From positions 13,291,001-13,355,000 of the forward strand of contig OX335652.1 in the NCBI GenBank assembly GCA_946894095.1: 64,000 nt of DNA, read 5' to 3'. Shown one piece after another: positions 33,970 through 44,373 of this stretch; position 1 is the stretch's first letter; each line of letters begins with the position of its first letter. The notes below the pieces were generated by a model. It ran no database searches, was not told the origin of the DNA, and saw only the letters and a list, made by a program, of their open reading frames with translations. The position numbers and the translations under genes are program-made. Source of the stretch: Incurvaria masculella (lineage: Eukaryota > Arthropoda > Insecta > Lepidoptera > Incurvariidae).

Positions 33970-34080
33970 CGTCAATTGGCATTGCTTTGAGATTTCGTCC
34001 ATACAAAATGTGTCAAAGTGACGTCACAAAGTACTACTTTTCGTTAGTCTTAGTTTCTGTTACGACTATTTATCTCAGCC
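33970..34080 (+). mobile_element. Snapback MITE (family S), half copy
   Basis: It repeats the centre and right arm of the preceding copy (attgctttgagatttcgtcc to gactatttatctcagcc). The tandem half copy probably arose by slippage or recombination within a hairpin. Confidence 0.8.
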
Positions 34081-34126
34081 ATAAACCCATTAAAAAAACT
34101 TGACGCTTTGCTGCCAAAGTAGCCTA

Positions 34127-34351
34127 AGATTGCATATGTATATTATCGATTATTTCCTGGATGTTATATGAGTTCCTCATGCAAACTATTTCATCCCCTT
34201 CGCGTTTTATTTCGCGGCAGGTAGTCTATGTCCTCCAAGATCCAGACTATCTCCATACCGAAATTAATCAAAATTGGTTCAGCCGTTTAGGCGCGAAAAC
34301 GCAACAGAGTAACTTTCGCATTTATAGTATTAGTATGGATACCTCTGTGAT
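34127..34351 (+). repeat. Common arthropod interspersed repeat, second copy
   Basis: Blocks gttatatgagttcctcatgc, ggtagtctatgtcctcc, ttggttcagccgtttaggcg and agtaactttcgcatttatag, ending agtattagtatggat, match 1610-1830. Confidence 0.65.
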
Positions 34352-34602
34352 ATAATTGGCTTCATTAAAATGCGTATCGACGCTCGTCGTTGCATCACCC
34401 ACGCGCGGCCGCGCCGTGAACGTGCAAAAATACTCAAGGTGGGGAGACCCCGTCGACACAGAACGTGCACAAGGTAGCCCCAATGGTTGCACCTGCTTGC
34501 GGTCGCCTTGATCGCCGCGAATTTCAATTCGAATATCTGTAAGTTTTAGACCGGGAGCTGACGTTTATTTTTACCATTATTTCTTCCAGAGCCTGTAGTC
34601 TC
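34352..34602. other. Unannotated spacer
   Basis: Unique sequence with no recognised feature. Confidence 0.4.
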
Positions 34603-34772
34603 AGGCTGAGATAAATAGTCGTAACAGAAACTAAGACTAACGAAAAGTAGTACTTTGTGACGTGAATTTGCATTACTTTGAGATTTCGTTCATACAAAAT
34701 GTGTCAAAGTGACGTCACAAAGTACTACTTTTCGTTAGTCTTAGTTTCTGTTACGACTATTTATCTCAGCCT
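34603..34772. mobile_element. Snapback MITE (family S), second complete copy
   Basis: It runs from aggctgagataaatagtcgt to ttacgactatttatctcagcct (right edge at 34772). It is close to the copy at 33800. Its right end overlaps or abuts the left end of the family C MITE that follows, which has lost its terminal bases. Confidence 0.85.
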
Positions 34773-35124
34773 CAGTCGTCACCAAAATTGGCGTTTACGG
34801 CAAACCGATCGACTGGCGTTGTCAAATGTATGGAGAAATTAAAGAGCGCGCCTAGTGGGCGTTAATTGAACAAACATTTGCGAGTTTGAGTTTGATTTGA
34901 CAGCTTACTCAACGTTGCCGTAAATACGTCGACGTTGCCGTTTACGCCGACTCCGCGTTTTCATACAAATCGGAAGTCCGAGTTTGACTTTGACAGCTTG
35001 AAGAAGTAAAACCAAAGAATATCTAGTAAAAATGTGTATGGGGTTTGACGTTTTTACGGAAAACGCCAGTCGATCGGTTTGCCGTAAACGCCAATTTAGG
35101 TGAGAACTGAGACTACAGGCTCAG
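34770..35124 (+). mobile_element. MITE family C, copy with recombinant right end
   Basis: The left terminus is replaced by the snapback element, so it starts at gtcaccaaaattggcgtt. Instead of the usual cttcgaagtt right end it carries gccagtcgatcggtttgccg then taaacgccaatttaggtgag, which is the inverse of the left arm. This suggests gene conversion or fusion between two copies. Confidence 0.75.
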
Positions 35125-35633
35125 AATGCTAAACTTTTATCCTAATAAATTAAGGCATTAGCTTTTCAGCTGCAACTTTTTAACTCCTCACTTTCCCCTC
35201 CCATTACAATTTCAGAATGCATACAAGCATAAACAAGTACATTGTATATCCCGCTTAATACATTTATCAACAAAAACAAACAAGAAGAAAGCGCGAGGTC
35301 TTCAAGAGATTGTCGTCAGTCAACTTTGGCTTTTTTTTTGGCAGCAGCATTTCTTTTTTGTTTTGTTAAAAATCAATAAACTCGCATGAATATTGTGACG
35401 TGGCCGTAGCAGGCTCCTGTATTGCGGATGTTTACAACTGCAAAACCGCGACCTTCCTAACGTGTTCCGCGTAGCTCGGTCCGCCGATATCTCTCCGGAC
35501 CGAGCAGCGAGCTCGCAGCGCGCGCGTCGCCGCCGCGCGGCGCCGGCGATGGGCGTGTTCCGACGAATCCTAAGGAGCGTTTACACGCACGATGCTTATG
35601 GCGGCTAACGGGTGAACACTATTGGGGCACCTT
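35125..35633. other. Unannotated region with GC-rich patch and small foldback
   Basis: A GC-rich patch spans 35465-35560 and includes a foldback, gctcggtccg / cggaccgagc. A block catatggcggcgaacgggta-like (35595) resembles 16146. No gene is seen. Confidence 0.4.
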
Positions 35634-35809
35634 AAATTTTTATTATTTTCTAATTGGACCTATTTGTTGTTATAGCGGCAAAACAAATACACACTCTGTG
35701 AAAATTTCAGCTGCCTAACTATGACGGTTTATGAGATAAAGCCCTGTCTGACAGCGGAGGCTTAGTAATAAGGTTCCGTTGGCACCCTTTGGGTACGGAA
35801 CCCTAAAAA
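35634..35809 (-). mobile_element. Family L repeat, copy 9, truncated
   Basis: Reverse orientation, tttattattttctaattgga to gggtacggaaccctaaaaaa. The right foldback and part of the A-rich section are missing, and the (GGAC)n tract is nearly lost (ctgtctgacagcgg). Confidence 0.85.
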
Positions 35810-36243
35810 AGAAGATTCTGACGAATTGAGAACCTTCCTCCTTTTTTTGAAGTCGGTTAAAAACAAAAGCAAAGACTGGGTGAGAGATAGAGCCTTCTTA
35901 ATCCGATCACCGCGAGGAAGGGCGACATTTGAACGACGACCTGTGCACTACGAAAATAATTACTTCAGAGTTTTATTTTTTTCCTGGCCTGTAAAACTGC
36001 AGGTGTGGACGCTCCATTAGGCGCCGACAAAAACATTTTGTCTATCTCAGCCGCGCGTCATCGTGACCGAGCAACTCTTCCACCAAAACGTACTAAGCTA
36101 AGCTGAATTGAATTTTGTAGTGGCCACTCGGCTGCGGGTGAGAGTTGCAGAAGGCAATTGCATTTGCACAGTATAACAATGTCACCTTGAAGCCGATTCC
36201 GACCGTTGTCATGTGCCATTTGCTTCTGATTTTTTTATGGAAC
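35810..36243. other. Unannotated sequence
   Basis: No feature is recognised. A 64-codon open frame at 35826 has no domain. Confidence 0.4.
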
Positions 36244-36540
36244 TGAGTTCCTAGTCTCAGTTGTCACCTAAATTGGCGTTTACGGAACATCGAAGTTACG
36301 TAAAAACATCAAACTCCATACAAGTTTTTACTAGATATTCTGTGGTTTTACTTCTCCAAGCTGTCAAAGTCAAAGTCGGATTTCAGATTTAATGAAAACG
36401 CGGAGTCGGCGTAAAGCTGTCAAATCAAGCTCGGAATCGCAACTGCGCGCGCTCTTCAATTTCTCCACACATTTGAAAACGCGAGTCGATCGGTTTGCCG
36501 TAAACGCCAACTTAGGTGACAGCTGGGACTAGGGTCTCTG
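36244..36540 (-). mobile_element. MITE family C, copy with internal deletion
   Basis: The ends tgagttcctagtctcagttg and agctgggactagggtctctg are inverted. The middle lacks the cgtaaatacgttgacgtt block (gcgtaaagctgtcaaatcaa joins directly). Confidence 0.8.
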
Positions 36541-36789
36541 GACACTAATAATGAAAACCACACCTATGTTCGTGATTTTAGCCCAGCACGCTGCATTCAC
36601 AAAAGATGTATGTGCCATAACAGGACCTTTCCTTCATATGATTCGGACAGTTTCTCATGGACATGGTCTCTTCGCCCATAGTTTCATCAAATGCTATTGT
36701 ACTAACCCGGGGGTGCTTATCGATACAGTTTTTAACGGATATTACAGTTTTATCGGCATTCACGGCGATGATACAAATATCAATCTCGG
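36541..36789. other. Unannotated spacer before element B
   Basis: An 80-codon open frame lies here on the plus strand with an overlapping minus frame; neither has a domain. Part (ccataacaggacctttcctt) may be a SINE tail scrap. Confidence 0.35.
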
Positions 36790-37473
36790 TTAAGGCTCCG
36801 TATGACGCTAAATCGCACTTAGCTTTGTCTTAATTTCTCAGAGAACATTGAACTAATCATGCTAAAATTGCGTTACATGAAACTTGACTTATATCCGCTT
36901 AATCTGAATGATTATTGTTCCAATAGCATAACATTGGCCCGATAGAAAAAAATCGCGAAAATAGGTCGATTTTTTCACATAATGCTTAATTTCTCAAAAT
37001 TGGTATTAATTACAGTGCTAGTAATCTCACATTCTATTTGCATCATGATTTTCAAATTTTTGAATGATTATTGTTGCATTTGGATACAATTTTTCATTCA
37101 AAGCATCAAAAAAATGAATTTTGGACTTACGACAAAATTTCTGAGCACCGTAAAGTATCCCTTTCCCTTTCGTTCTCTTGGCGACTATCTATCGCCATTT
37201 CGGTAACCTCAGTCCGCTGCGATGCTTCGAAGCGGGCGCACGCCTCTCCGCATCGGCGCGGGACGCGGCGCGTGGCGGCGGTTTCGAAATCGCAACTCTA
37301 GCTGGAACACAGTTCCGAACCCAACACCTACGAGCATTTAGCTCAACTCCATAGATGGCGCTGTAAAATTCTCAATCAAATGTTATTGAGGTCTAAAGCC
37401 GAAACTTTTGACACTAGTTAGTAACTTTCGGTTAGCAAGATATAAATAAATAAAAATATCATAAAAAAAATAT

Positions 37474-37788
37474 TTATTGTAATATAAAAAAAGTGATGTT
37501 TCCAGGAACCGAACTCAAATTTGTGTGGTTCTGAACTTCGCAGCAAAAATACGACACCAATACCGTTGTGCCACGACTGTCATTACGTATTCGTGCTAAA
37601 TTCTCCTTCTCAAGCCTAGCGGACACTACGAGCATTGGGTCGGCCGCAAATATCCGCCTCCACATGGAACGTGCGTCCACAAGTACGTCCATTGCGGTCG
37701 CAACAGGACAAGTCACATGACCTTGGCAGATAGCTCGGCGGGCGGATTTTTGTAGTTTTTGTCGGCGGCACAGAATAATTAATAACAT
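37474..37788 (-). other. Open frame shared with element A, no known domain
   Basis: This is the counterpart of 14665-14990, with one residue difference (CRRQ here, CHRQ there) over most of its length. The downstream end differs by a small indel. It lies within an element that is near identical throughout, so coding is not shown. Confidence 0.25.
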
Positions 37789-37854
37789 GAACAGAAGGAA
37801 AACTCCGTGAAAAGAATAAATAACATAAATAATATGTTTTGTTTTGTTGGTTCG

Positions 37855-38136
37855 TTTTTAGGGTACCGTACCCAAAGGGTGAAAACGAAACCCTATTACT
37901 AAGCCTCCGCTGTCCGTCCGTCCGTCCGTCTGTCACAGGGCCTTAGGTAGGCAGCTGAAATGTTCACGGAGTGTGTATTTATTTTACCGCTATAACAACA
38001 AATTGCTAAAATAAAATAATAATAAAAATTAAATGGGGTTTTTAACACAAAAAACGTTATTTTTGTGTTAATACTTGTAAAATGGTACGGAACCCTTCGT
38101 GTGCGAGTCCGAATACCACTTGGCCGGTTTTTTTTT
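37855..38136 (+). mobile_element. Family L repeat, copy 10, nested in element B
   Basis: It runs from tttttagggtaccgtaccca to accacttggccggttttttt. It shares the variant gggtaccgtaccc with the equivalent copy in A (14313-14597), which confirms common descent. Confidence 0.9.
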
Positions 38137-38300
38137 CCAGAAAATGTGATAATAATAATATTTATTTCATTGAATAGTTAGGGTGGGTAGAAGTCGGGCT
38201 TCGACCGCTAGTTTTTGACATATTCTATGACGAAAAGAAACTCCAATATTTCTCGGAGGAACGGTTCAGTTCAATTTCATGTGTTGTACATGTCATGTCA

Positions 38301-39247
38301 TGACCAAATATGTTTTCGCTATATCTGGGGAAACATTTGTCGTAGACCCATCATGCGACCACTCAAAATAAACGCCCCGACCTGATCTACCTGTCTGTCA
38401 TGTCAAAATTAGTTTTCGTTATATCATGGGAAACACTGGTCGTAGAACCATCATGCGACCACTCAAAATAAACGCCCCGACCTGGTCTAACTTCCAGTCA
38501 TGTCAAAATTTGTTTTCGTTATATCATGGGAAACACTGGTCGTAGACCCATCATGTGACCACTCAAAATAAACGCCCGGACCTGATCTACCTGTCTGTCA
38601 TGTCAAAATTTGTTTTCGTTATAGCTTGGGAAACACTGGTCGTAAACCCATCTTGCGACCACTCAAAATAAACGCCCCGACCTGGTCTAACTTCCAGTCA
38701 TGTCAAAATTTGTTTTCGTTATATCATGGAAAACACTGGTCGTGGACCCATCATGCGACCACTCAAAATAAACGCCCCGACCTGATCTACCTGTTTGTCA
38801 TGTCAAAATTTGTTTTTGTTATATCATGGGAAACACTGCTCTTAGACCCATCATGCGACCACTCAAAATAAACGCCCCGACCTGATCTACCTGTCTGTCA
38901 TGTCAAAATTAGTTTTCGTTATATCATGGAAAACACTGATCGTAGACCCATCAAGCGACCACTCAATATAAACGCCCCGATCTGATCTACCTGTCTGTCA
39001 TGTCAAAATTTGTTTTCGTTATATCATGGGAAACACTGGTCGTAGACCCATCATGCGACCACTCAAAATTAACGCCCCGACCTAATCTACCTGTCTGTCA
39101 TGTCAAAATTGTTTTTTGTTATATCATGGGAAACACTGGTCTTAGACCCATCAAGCGACCACTCAAAATAAACGCCCCGACCTGATCGGCCTGTCTGTCA
39201 TGTCAAAATTTGTTTTCGTTATATCATTGGAAACACTGGTCGTAGAC
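38301..39247 (+). repeat. Satellite array: 100-bp unit, about 9.5 copies
   Basis: The landmark tgtcaaaatt starts at 38401, 38501, 38601, 38701, 38801, 38901, 39001, 39101 and 39201, exactly 100 bp apart, with a diverged first unit at 38301 (tgaccaaata). Each unit contains gttttcgttatatcatggga, aacactggtcgtagacccat and accactcaaaataaacgccc. Two end variants occur: cctggtctaacttccag (near 38481 and 38681) and cctgatctacctgtctg elsewhere. Units differ by a few substitutions and no indels. Because 100 is not a multiple of three, the open frames crossing the array are by-products. Confidence 0.95.
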
Positions 39248-39686
39248 TAGCTATAGGCGATTGCGAATAAAAACAATCGAATTATTCGATTGTTCCCGTT
39301 ATTCGATTCACGCTGCTCTGTGGCGCTACAGCGGAGCGGACGAGCGTCCAAATATTATAAGACACTTCGGCGCGGCGCGACCGCGCGACTGACGCGAGTG
39401 AACGAGATACAATCGACGAGCGCGCATACGCGACCTCACGCAATTGTACGCGCCGCGCACAATCGACGAGCAGCGCATAACTAGGTACGCACCGCACCGA
39501 ATACAATTGCACGCAGTAATAGGGTTCCGTTTTTGATATCAAAAACGACGAACAACGACGACACCGTTGGCAACGTCGAAAAAAAGATGTTCAAATGACA
39601 AAAGACGCGGCACTCGCTGCCGCGGCAAATAGCAGCTAAATAGAGGATACTGCGTACCAGGCGACCACAGGAGAGCAAATTGAACT

Positions 39687-40078
39687 AAAAAAACGGGCCA
39701 AGTGCGAGTCGGACTCGCACACGAAGGGTTCCGTACCATCAACACCAAAAATCACGTTTCTTTTGTTCCCCCCTTTAATTTTTATATATTTTTTTAATTT
39801 ACCTATTTGTTGTTATAGCGGCAAAATAAATACACACTCTGTGAAAATTTCAGCTGCCTACCTATTACGGTTCATGAGATAGAGCCCTGTGACAGACGGA
39901 CGGACGGACGGACGGACGGACGGACGGACGGACGGACGGACGGACGGACGGACGGACAGACGGACGGACGGACGGACAGACGGACGGACAGACGGATGGA
40001 CGGACGGACGGACGGACGGAGAGCAGAGGCTTAGTAATAGGGTTCCGTTTTCACCCTTTGGGTACGGAACCCTAAAAA
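39687..40078 (-). mobile_element. Family L repeat, copy 11, with expanded (GGAC)n
   Basis: Reverse orientation, aaaaaacgggccaagtgcga to gggtacggaaccctaaaaag. A GGAC/CAGA tract of about 125 bp occupies 39893-40020, roughly twice that of the counterpart in A. Confidence 0.9.
39893..40020. repeat. Microsatellite (GGAC)n with GACA interruptions
   Basis: Nearly uninterrupted acggacggacgg units, broken by a few cagacgg units. It is the largest tract of this kind in the window; other family L copies carry 2 to about 14 units at the same place. Confidence 0.95.
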
Positions 40079-40596
40079 GTGTCGACACTACTTGTCACAT
40101 TCCTTGGAATAAGCGACGTAGGTACCTGCTTGTGCCGCGGGAGGAATTTGGCCTTTGTTTCGGCTCTCACTACTAATGAAGAATGACGTAACGACCATCA
40201 GGTTTATTGAAAAATAATTCTTATATTTATCAATTTACCTATCAATTTGGGAGACAAAAAATTAGATTATTCTCCGTTTTCATCACTGCGCTACGGCGCT
40301 ATGAACGGCGATATAATGTTGTAAGTCGCGTGGCGTCATTTTTTGCGCGCTCGTTGTATGGAAATTATTTCTCCATCGACTCACGTTTATCCTTTTTAAA
40401 AGTGTTATTTTACTTTTTATTGTATCAAATGACGTTTATACTTTTTAAAATTGTTTCTCAGGTAAAAACTTTTACCAAAACCTATTATTATGTAATATTT
40501 TTTTATATGTGTAAATCAATTAAGTCTAACCCACGCTATAATTATATACTATACACCATTAACAATAAAAAGTAAAAAAAACAGAAAAAAAAATTT

Positions 40597-40669
40597 GTAA
40601 CCTACAGGATTCGAACCATCGAACAATAACTGTAGATAAGACGTCTCACGCGCTACACCAACCAGCTAC
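40597..40669 (-). ncRNA. tRNA-like sequence inside element B (73 nt)
   Basis: On the minus strand the stretch gtagctggttggtgtagcgc ... tggttcgaatcctgtaggtt ac is 73 nt, a normal tRNA length. It has a consensus B box ggttcgaatcc, an A-box-like tggtgtagcgcg, and acceptor ends gtagctg / aggttac with about six pairs if G-U is allowed. A T-run follows the 3' end within a few bases. The D stem is poorly paired and I cannot assign an anticodon with confidence, so it is probably tRNA-derived. Its better preservation than the copy in A is notable. Confidence 0.5.
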
Positions 40670-40978
40670 TGACGATCAATGTGAAAATAGTTAATCCTTT
40701 CATGAAGTAGAGAGCTGACGAAATGGTGGCTGTTTTCTAGCAGCAATGTGAATAATATGGCGGGTGATCTCGAGCCTTGTGATTGGTTGTACGAGTATGA
40801 TCATTGACGACTTGCCGCGGGATCGATACAACTTTCACGAAGTTCCAGCGACGGCGTATAGGTGTCGCTCTATCAATTCAGTTTTGTCCTAAGGTTTACG
40901 GCGCCACTGCTGCTTCGGCATCTAGCGGAGCGGTGGGGGGGAAATCGGGAATTTGTCTAGCTTCATACGGAGCCTTAA

Positions 40979-41110
40979 GTAAGAAAGAGGTGCACCACAC
41001 CATGGCATTCGAACCCACGGTCTTCGAGACAAGAGACCACGTCGTTAACGGCCACTCAAACTCATCAGTTGCAATGGAACAAACACGTCTTAGTACTAGG
41101 TCTACTTAGT
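40979..41110 (-). mobile_element. tRNA-like SINE head fragment abutting element B
   Basis: On the minus strand tggccgttaacgacgtggtc (A-box region) and gggttcgaatgcc (B box) are 40-50 nt apart, as in a tRNA head. No tail module follows directly; element B begins instead, so B may have inserted next to or into this SINE. Confidence 0.5.
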
Positions 41111-41170
41111 ACTGTGTATACTCCTGCAAGGTAACGGATCCGGCGACGTTGAATCGGGTAAAGACTGTGC

Positions 41171-41390
41171 TGGGGGAATACCATGATAAATTAATTCGAG
41201 GGGTGAAAATGCAAGTGAGTGAATAAATCTGACGATTAGTTGCATTTCGTTTCTTTAGCTAGTAAATTTCTGTTCACTTGGCCGAATAACACGCTGTTTG
41301 ACATTTAGCATGGTACGAAATGCAACTAAACGACAGATCTAATCACTTACTTGCCTGTTTACCTGGCGTTAATTTAAAATGGTAACGCCC
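41171..41390. mobile_element. Inverted-repeat MITE (family G), complete copy
   Basis: The ends GGGGaaTACCATgaTAAATT and, inverted, GGGGcgTTACCATTTTAAATT, plus gcaagtgagtgaataaatct / gcaagtaagtgattagatct and agttgcatttcgt in both arms, define an element of about 220 bp. A single arm of the same family lies at 24820. Confidence 0.7.
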
Positions 41391-41639
41391 CTGGCCCTGT
41401 ACTTATGCACCTGCACTGACATCCACGAGCAACTGACATTCACAATGTACAGAGCGCCTCACCCTCGACGCCACTGACAGCATTGACATTCGCAAAGGAA
41501 GACGTATGTGGGTCAAAGTCTAATGTGTGGCCTCTAGGGTGATGCCGTTTGTACACAGATGTTGGTCCAAAGATGAATGATTTCTAAACTTGCCTTTAAT
41601 TGTGATTTCCATGATTAGTATGTCATGAGGTCTTCTGTC
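41391..41639. other. Unannotated spacer
   Basis: No feature is recognised. Confidence 0.35.
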
Positions 41640-41850
41640 TTATCCAAGATTGAAATGTGGATTTTGGTTGATAATTCGGATCACTCTAACCATGGTGTTC
41701 ACATGGTTAGAGTAAATACTAAATTGACTAAACAGAAAGGACAAATGTTTGTCTTTCCAATCTAGTTCAATGCAACAGGAAGTATCCTGGCGCCTAGTTC
41801 CTTCGAGAATGCAGAAGGTGCTTCATCAGCCATCCATGTCCAGCACAAAT
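41640..41850 (+). mobile_element. SINE tail fragment
   Basis: The part ttccaatctagttcaatgca, gtatcctggcgcctagttcc, ttcgagaatgcagaagg and catcagccatccatgtccag matches the 3' part of the shared SINE tail at 31140-31262. The head is lost. A short foldback (ctctaaccatg / catggttagag) lies at 41684-41710. Confidence 0.55.
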
Positions 41851-42300
41851 AAATTCACGCCGCATCGTCGTAACGCGTCCTTATCGTTCCAACATCTCTC
41901 GGAGTCATCGAACCAGCGGAGGAAGCGAACGAAATAATTCCCCGCCAAGACAATGCGTCGCAGTAAAGTTGCCGCGTGGCTGTGTCGCGCGTCGGGCCGG
42001 CCGAGTGGCAACATTACCGATACACCCATTGTGTCTATGGACGTTCTGCTCGCCACACTCACTCCACCGAACCGTGCCGCCGTACATAATGAACAAATAA
42101 TGCCCCCACCGTCGCACTTCACCATTATAATGCAATTTTAAAGCCAACTCAAGACTCCAAATGACTCCGCAGCACAATAAAACAGACCGGCTAGGATTTA
42201 TGGAACGTCTGGAGTGCGATGTACCTACTCGACTGGCGGTCGGGCGATGGTTCACGTTGTCATTGTTGCTAAGTATGGAGTACGGGCGAAACTTTACAAT
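41851..42300. other. Unannotated sequence
   Basis: Open frames on both strands overlap and lack domains; the longest minus frame runs into the neighbouring MITE. No gene is called. Confidence 0.35.
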
Positions 42301-42858
42301 TATTCCGGGGTCACGACATTTTTGGTCACGAAGGTAAATGGCTGAATATGGGTCCACATGTTAGAGACCAACCCTCTAATGCTATGTAAATATGACGGTC
42401 TGCCTGCGCCAAGTGGTTGCGTTATCAAGATTGGCTACATAAAATTGATGTCGGTTGTACCTGCTGATGATTATACTGATTGTCTTGAAATATTGATACC
42501 TATTAATTATATCACAATAACCAGTTGTTTTTTAATAAAATACTTAAATATTCCTAAAGTTATATCTGCAACCTAAATCGCCTATAACTAAGCAATACAA
42601 CCAAAGATTTGTTCAGTTTTGTTATTGCTAAAAAAGTATGAACTGATACTTTCATGCTTCGTTATATGCAGCCATTTACCTTGTCATATAAATGTTGGTC
42701 ACCATAACAACTTTTTCAGGCGCCTTATTTACAAAACGCAACCACTTGGCGCAGGCAGACTGACACATTTAGCTTCAGAGGTTTAGTCTTTATCCTGTGA
42801 ACCCAGTTTCAGCCAATTACGTTATCGTTACCATTTTTTGTCGCGACCTCCTAGTCTA
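42301..42858 (-). mobile_element. TA-flanked long-TIR MITE (family T), copy 3
   Basis: It begins TAttccggggtcacgacatt and ends gtcgcgacctcctagtcTA, the reverse of copies 1 and 2. Arms and interior match throughout. Confidence 0.85.
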
Positions 42859-43624
42859 AATGCTGCCCTGCTAAAATCCTCATTTCGAGCCGATCACGTT
42901 CCATCCCAGTTTTGGGTTGATCGACGTGTTAGCTCGCGAGACGACAGTCAGATCTTGAACCAAATTGAGAAGCAGGGCTGATGTTATCACCACTCGCAAG
43001 TCTGGTTTATTAGACCGAAATTCCGATAAGGATCTTACCCGGCAATAGTTTCCGAGTTCCCTCGCGGCGGAACAATGGGGAAGACTCCTTGCAGCGGCAC
43101 GGCGGCAGCGGGGTTGAGATACCGGGCCGCATTAAGTAGCCCGCATCGGCGGAGCGAGGCCGACCCGGCGAGATATTGTAAATTGCACGCCGCCGCACAA
43201 TAGCGGGTTTTAAATTTGAGCCTCGGCCGCGATCCCGGTATTTGAACAGCGAGGTAAGAGGGCCTAGAAGTAGGGCGTAGATACGGCGGGGCAGCGCGCA
43301 TGGCATGGGGTGGCGTGAAGCTTCGGGTCAGGAACGGAATTCTTCCAGAATCGATGGGTGTAATGGCCATGTTTTCCGTCTTGCGGGTAGGCCCCTTTGG
43401 GGGAAAATACTGGTGAGCAGTACCACCTAAACTGGACTAATGGCTGTACCATATGTGGCAACTTCGTGCTCGCTAGTACATAGCTACATTACATACCTAT
43501 CTGAATAATAACAAATTTAAATTAATAAAATGATAATCTTCTTTTTGTGTATTTGCCAAGCGATAGGTTCGGGTAACTAAATAACTGATTTGATTTATGA
43601 TACTATTGCATTAGTAGTATTTGA
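42859..43624. other. Unannotated region with GC-rich part
   Basis: GC-rich at 43035-43310. A donor-like gcgaggtaagag at 43249 follows an open stretch without an ATG. I do not call an exon. Confidence 0.35.
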
Positions 43625-43911
43625 AAAAAAACCGGCCAAATGCGAGTCCGACTCGCACACGAAGGGTCCCGTACCATCGAAAAATATTTAACACCAAAAA
43701 ATCACGTTCTTTGTATGGACGCCCCCCATTAATTTTTATTACAACATTATATATTATTATAACATAAATACACACTCTGCGAAAATTTCAGCTACCTACC
43801 TATCACGGTTCATGAGATACAGCCCTGTGACGGACGGACGGACGGACGGACGAACAGCAGAGGCTAGTAATAGGGTTCCGTTTTCACCCTTAGGGTATGG
43901 AACCCTAAAAA
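43625..43911 (-). mobile_element. Family L repeat, copy 12
   Basis: Reverse orientation, aaaaaccggccaaatgcgag to gggtatggaaccctaaaaat. Full length apart from a small internal gap near 43745. Confidence 0.9.
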
Positions 43912-44373
43912 TGCATGGGACAATATAAAGTATAATTTAGGGTTTTTTAGATTATTTCTTTCGAAACGCCAGAGACAGAGACGCCGCTATTGACTCCACG
44001 CTCGCAGCTAGCGGAGTAAACAGTTTACAGGCATTGTGCAAACAGGAACGGCGCGCGTCCGCTTTCACGACTCCACCAATAAAAGTGCAATTTACGCGGC
44101 GGAACCGAAGCGGTGCCGTCTCCTTTGTTCGTGCCTCCCGTCTTTAGTTTACGACCGCGAGGAGGGAATTGCATAATTGCATAACTATTGGCTAACTGAT
44201 GGTGCGACGGAACCCCCAGCCCGTCAGTCCTTCTGTATGTTTTGGTCTGTTTGCTGGTAAAACGAATGGCAATTAGCATGAGAATATTATTTACCCTTGG
44301 AAGTGGAGACGAAGATGTAGACGAGAAACATACCTGAAATATGAAAACAAATTGGTTAAAACAACTCGGGGTA
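43912..44373. other. Unannotated sequence
   Basis: On the minus strand, an acceptor-like tttgttttcatatttcag ends near 44334 and a donor-like caaggGTAAAT lies 39 bases on, but so short a candidate exon cannot be supported. Confidence 0.3.

Larger units (their letters stand above)
36790..40978 (-). mobile_element. TTAA-flanked element B (4.2 kb), inverted partner of element A
   Basis: The ends are TTAAggctccgtatgacgct at the left and agcttcatacggagccTTAA at the right. Read on the minus strand it follows element A nearly base for base: the C-rich start, tRNA-like sequence, two family L copies, and conserved block. It differs by extra DNA: a 100-bp satellite (38301-39247), about 200 bp of further GC-rich sequence (39248-39440), and a longer (GGAC)n tract. 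No transposase was found. A and B could be two insertions of one family or an inverted segmental copy; the separate TTAA sites favour insertions. Confidence 0.75.

Noticed and set aside
38626..39185. Frames with repeated MSKFVFVISWETL-type peptide
   Set aside because: They are produced by the 100-bp array; the frame is rotated in each successive unit and there is no sign of selection.
39889..40176. Protein rich in TDGR repeats
   Set aside because: It is a translation of the (GGAC)n microsatellite within a family L repeat.
44295..44334. 39-bp micro-exon on the minus strand between good acceptor and donor sites
   Set aside because: So short an interval between splice-like sites occurs often by chance and no flanking exon supports it.
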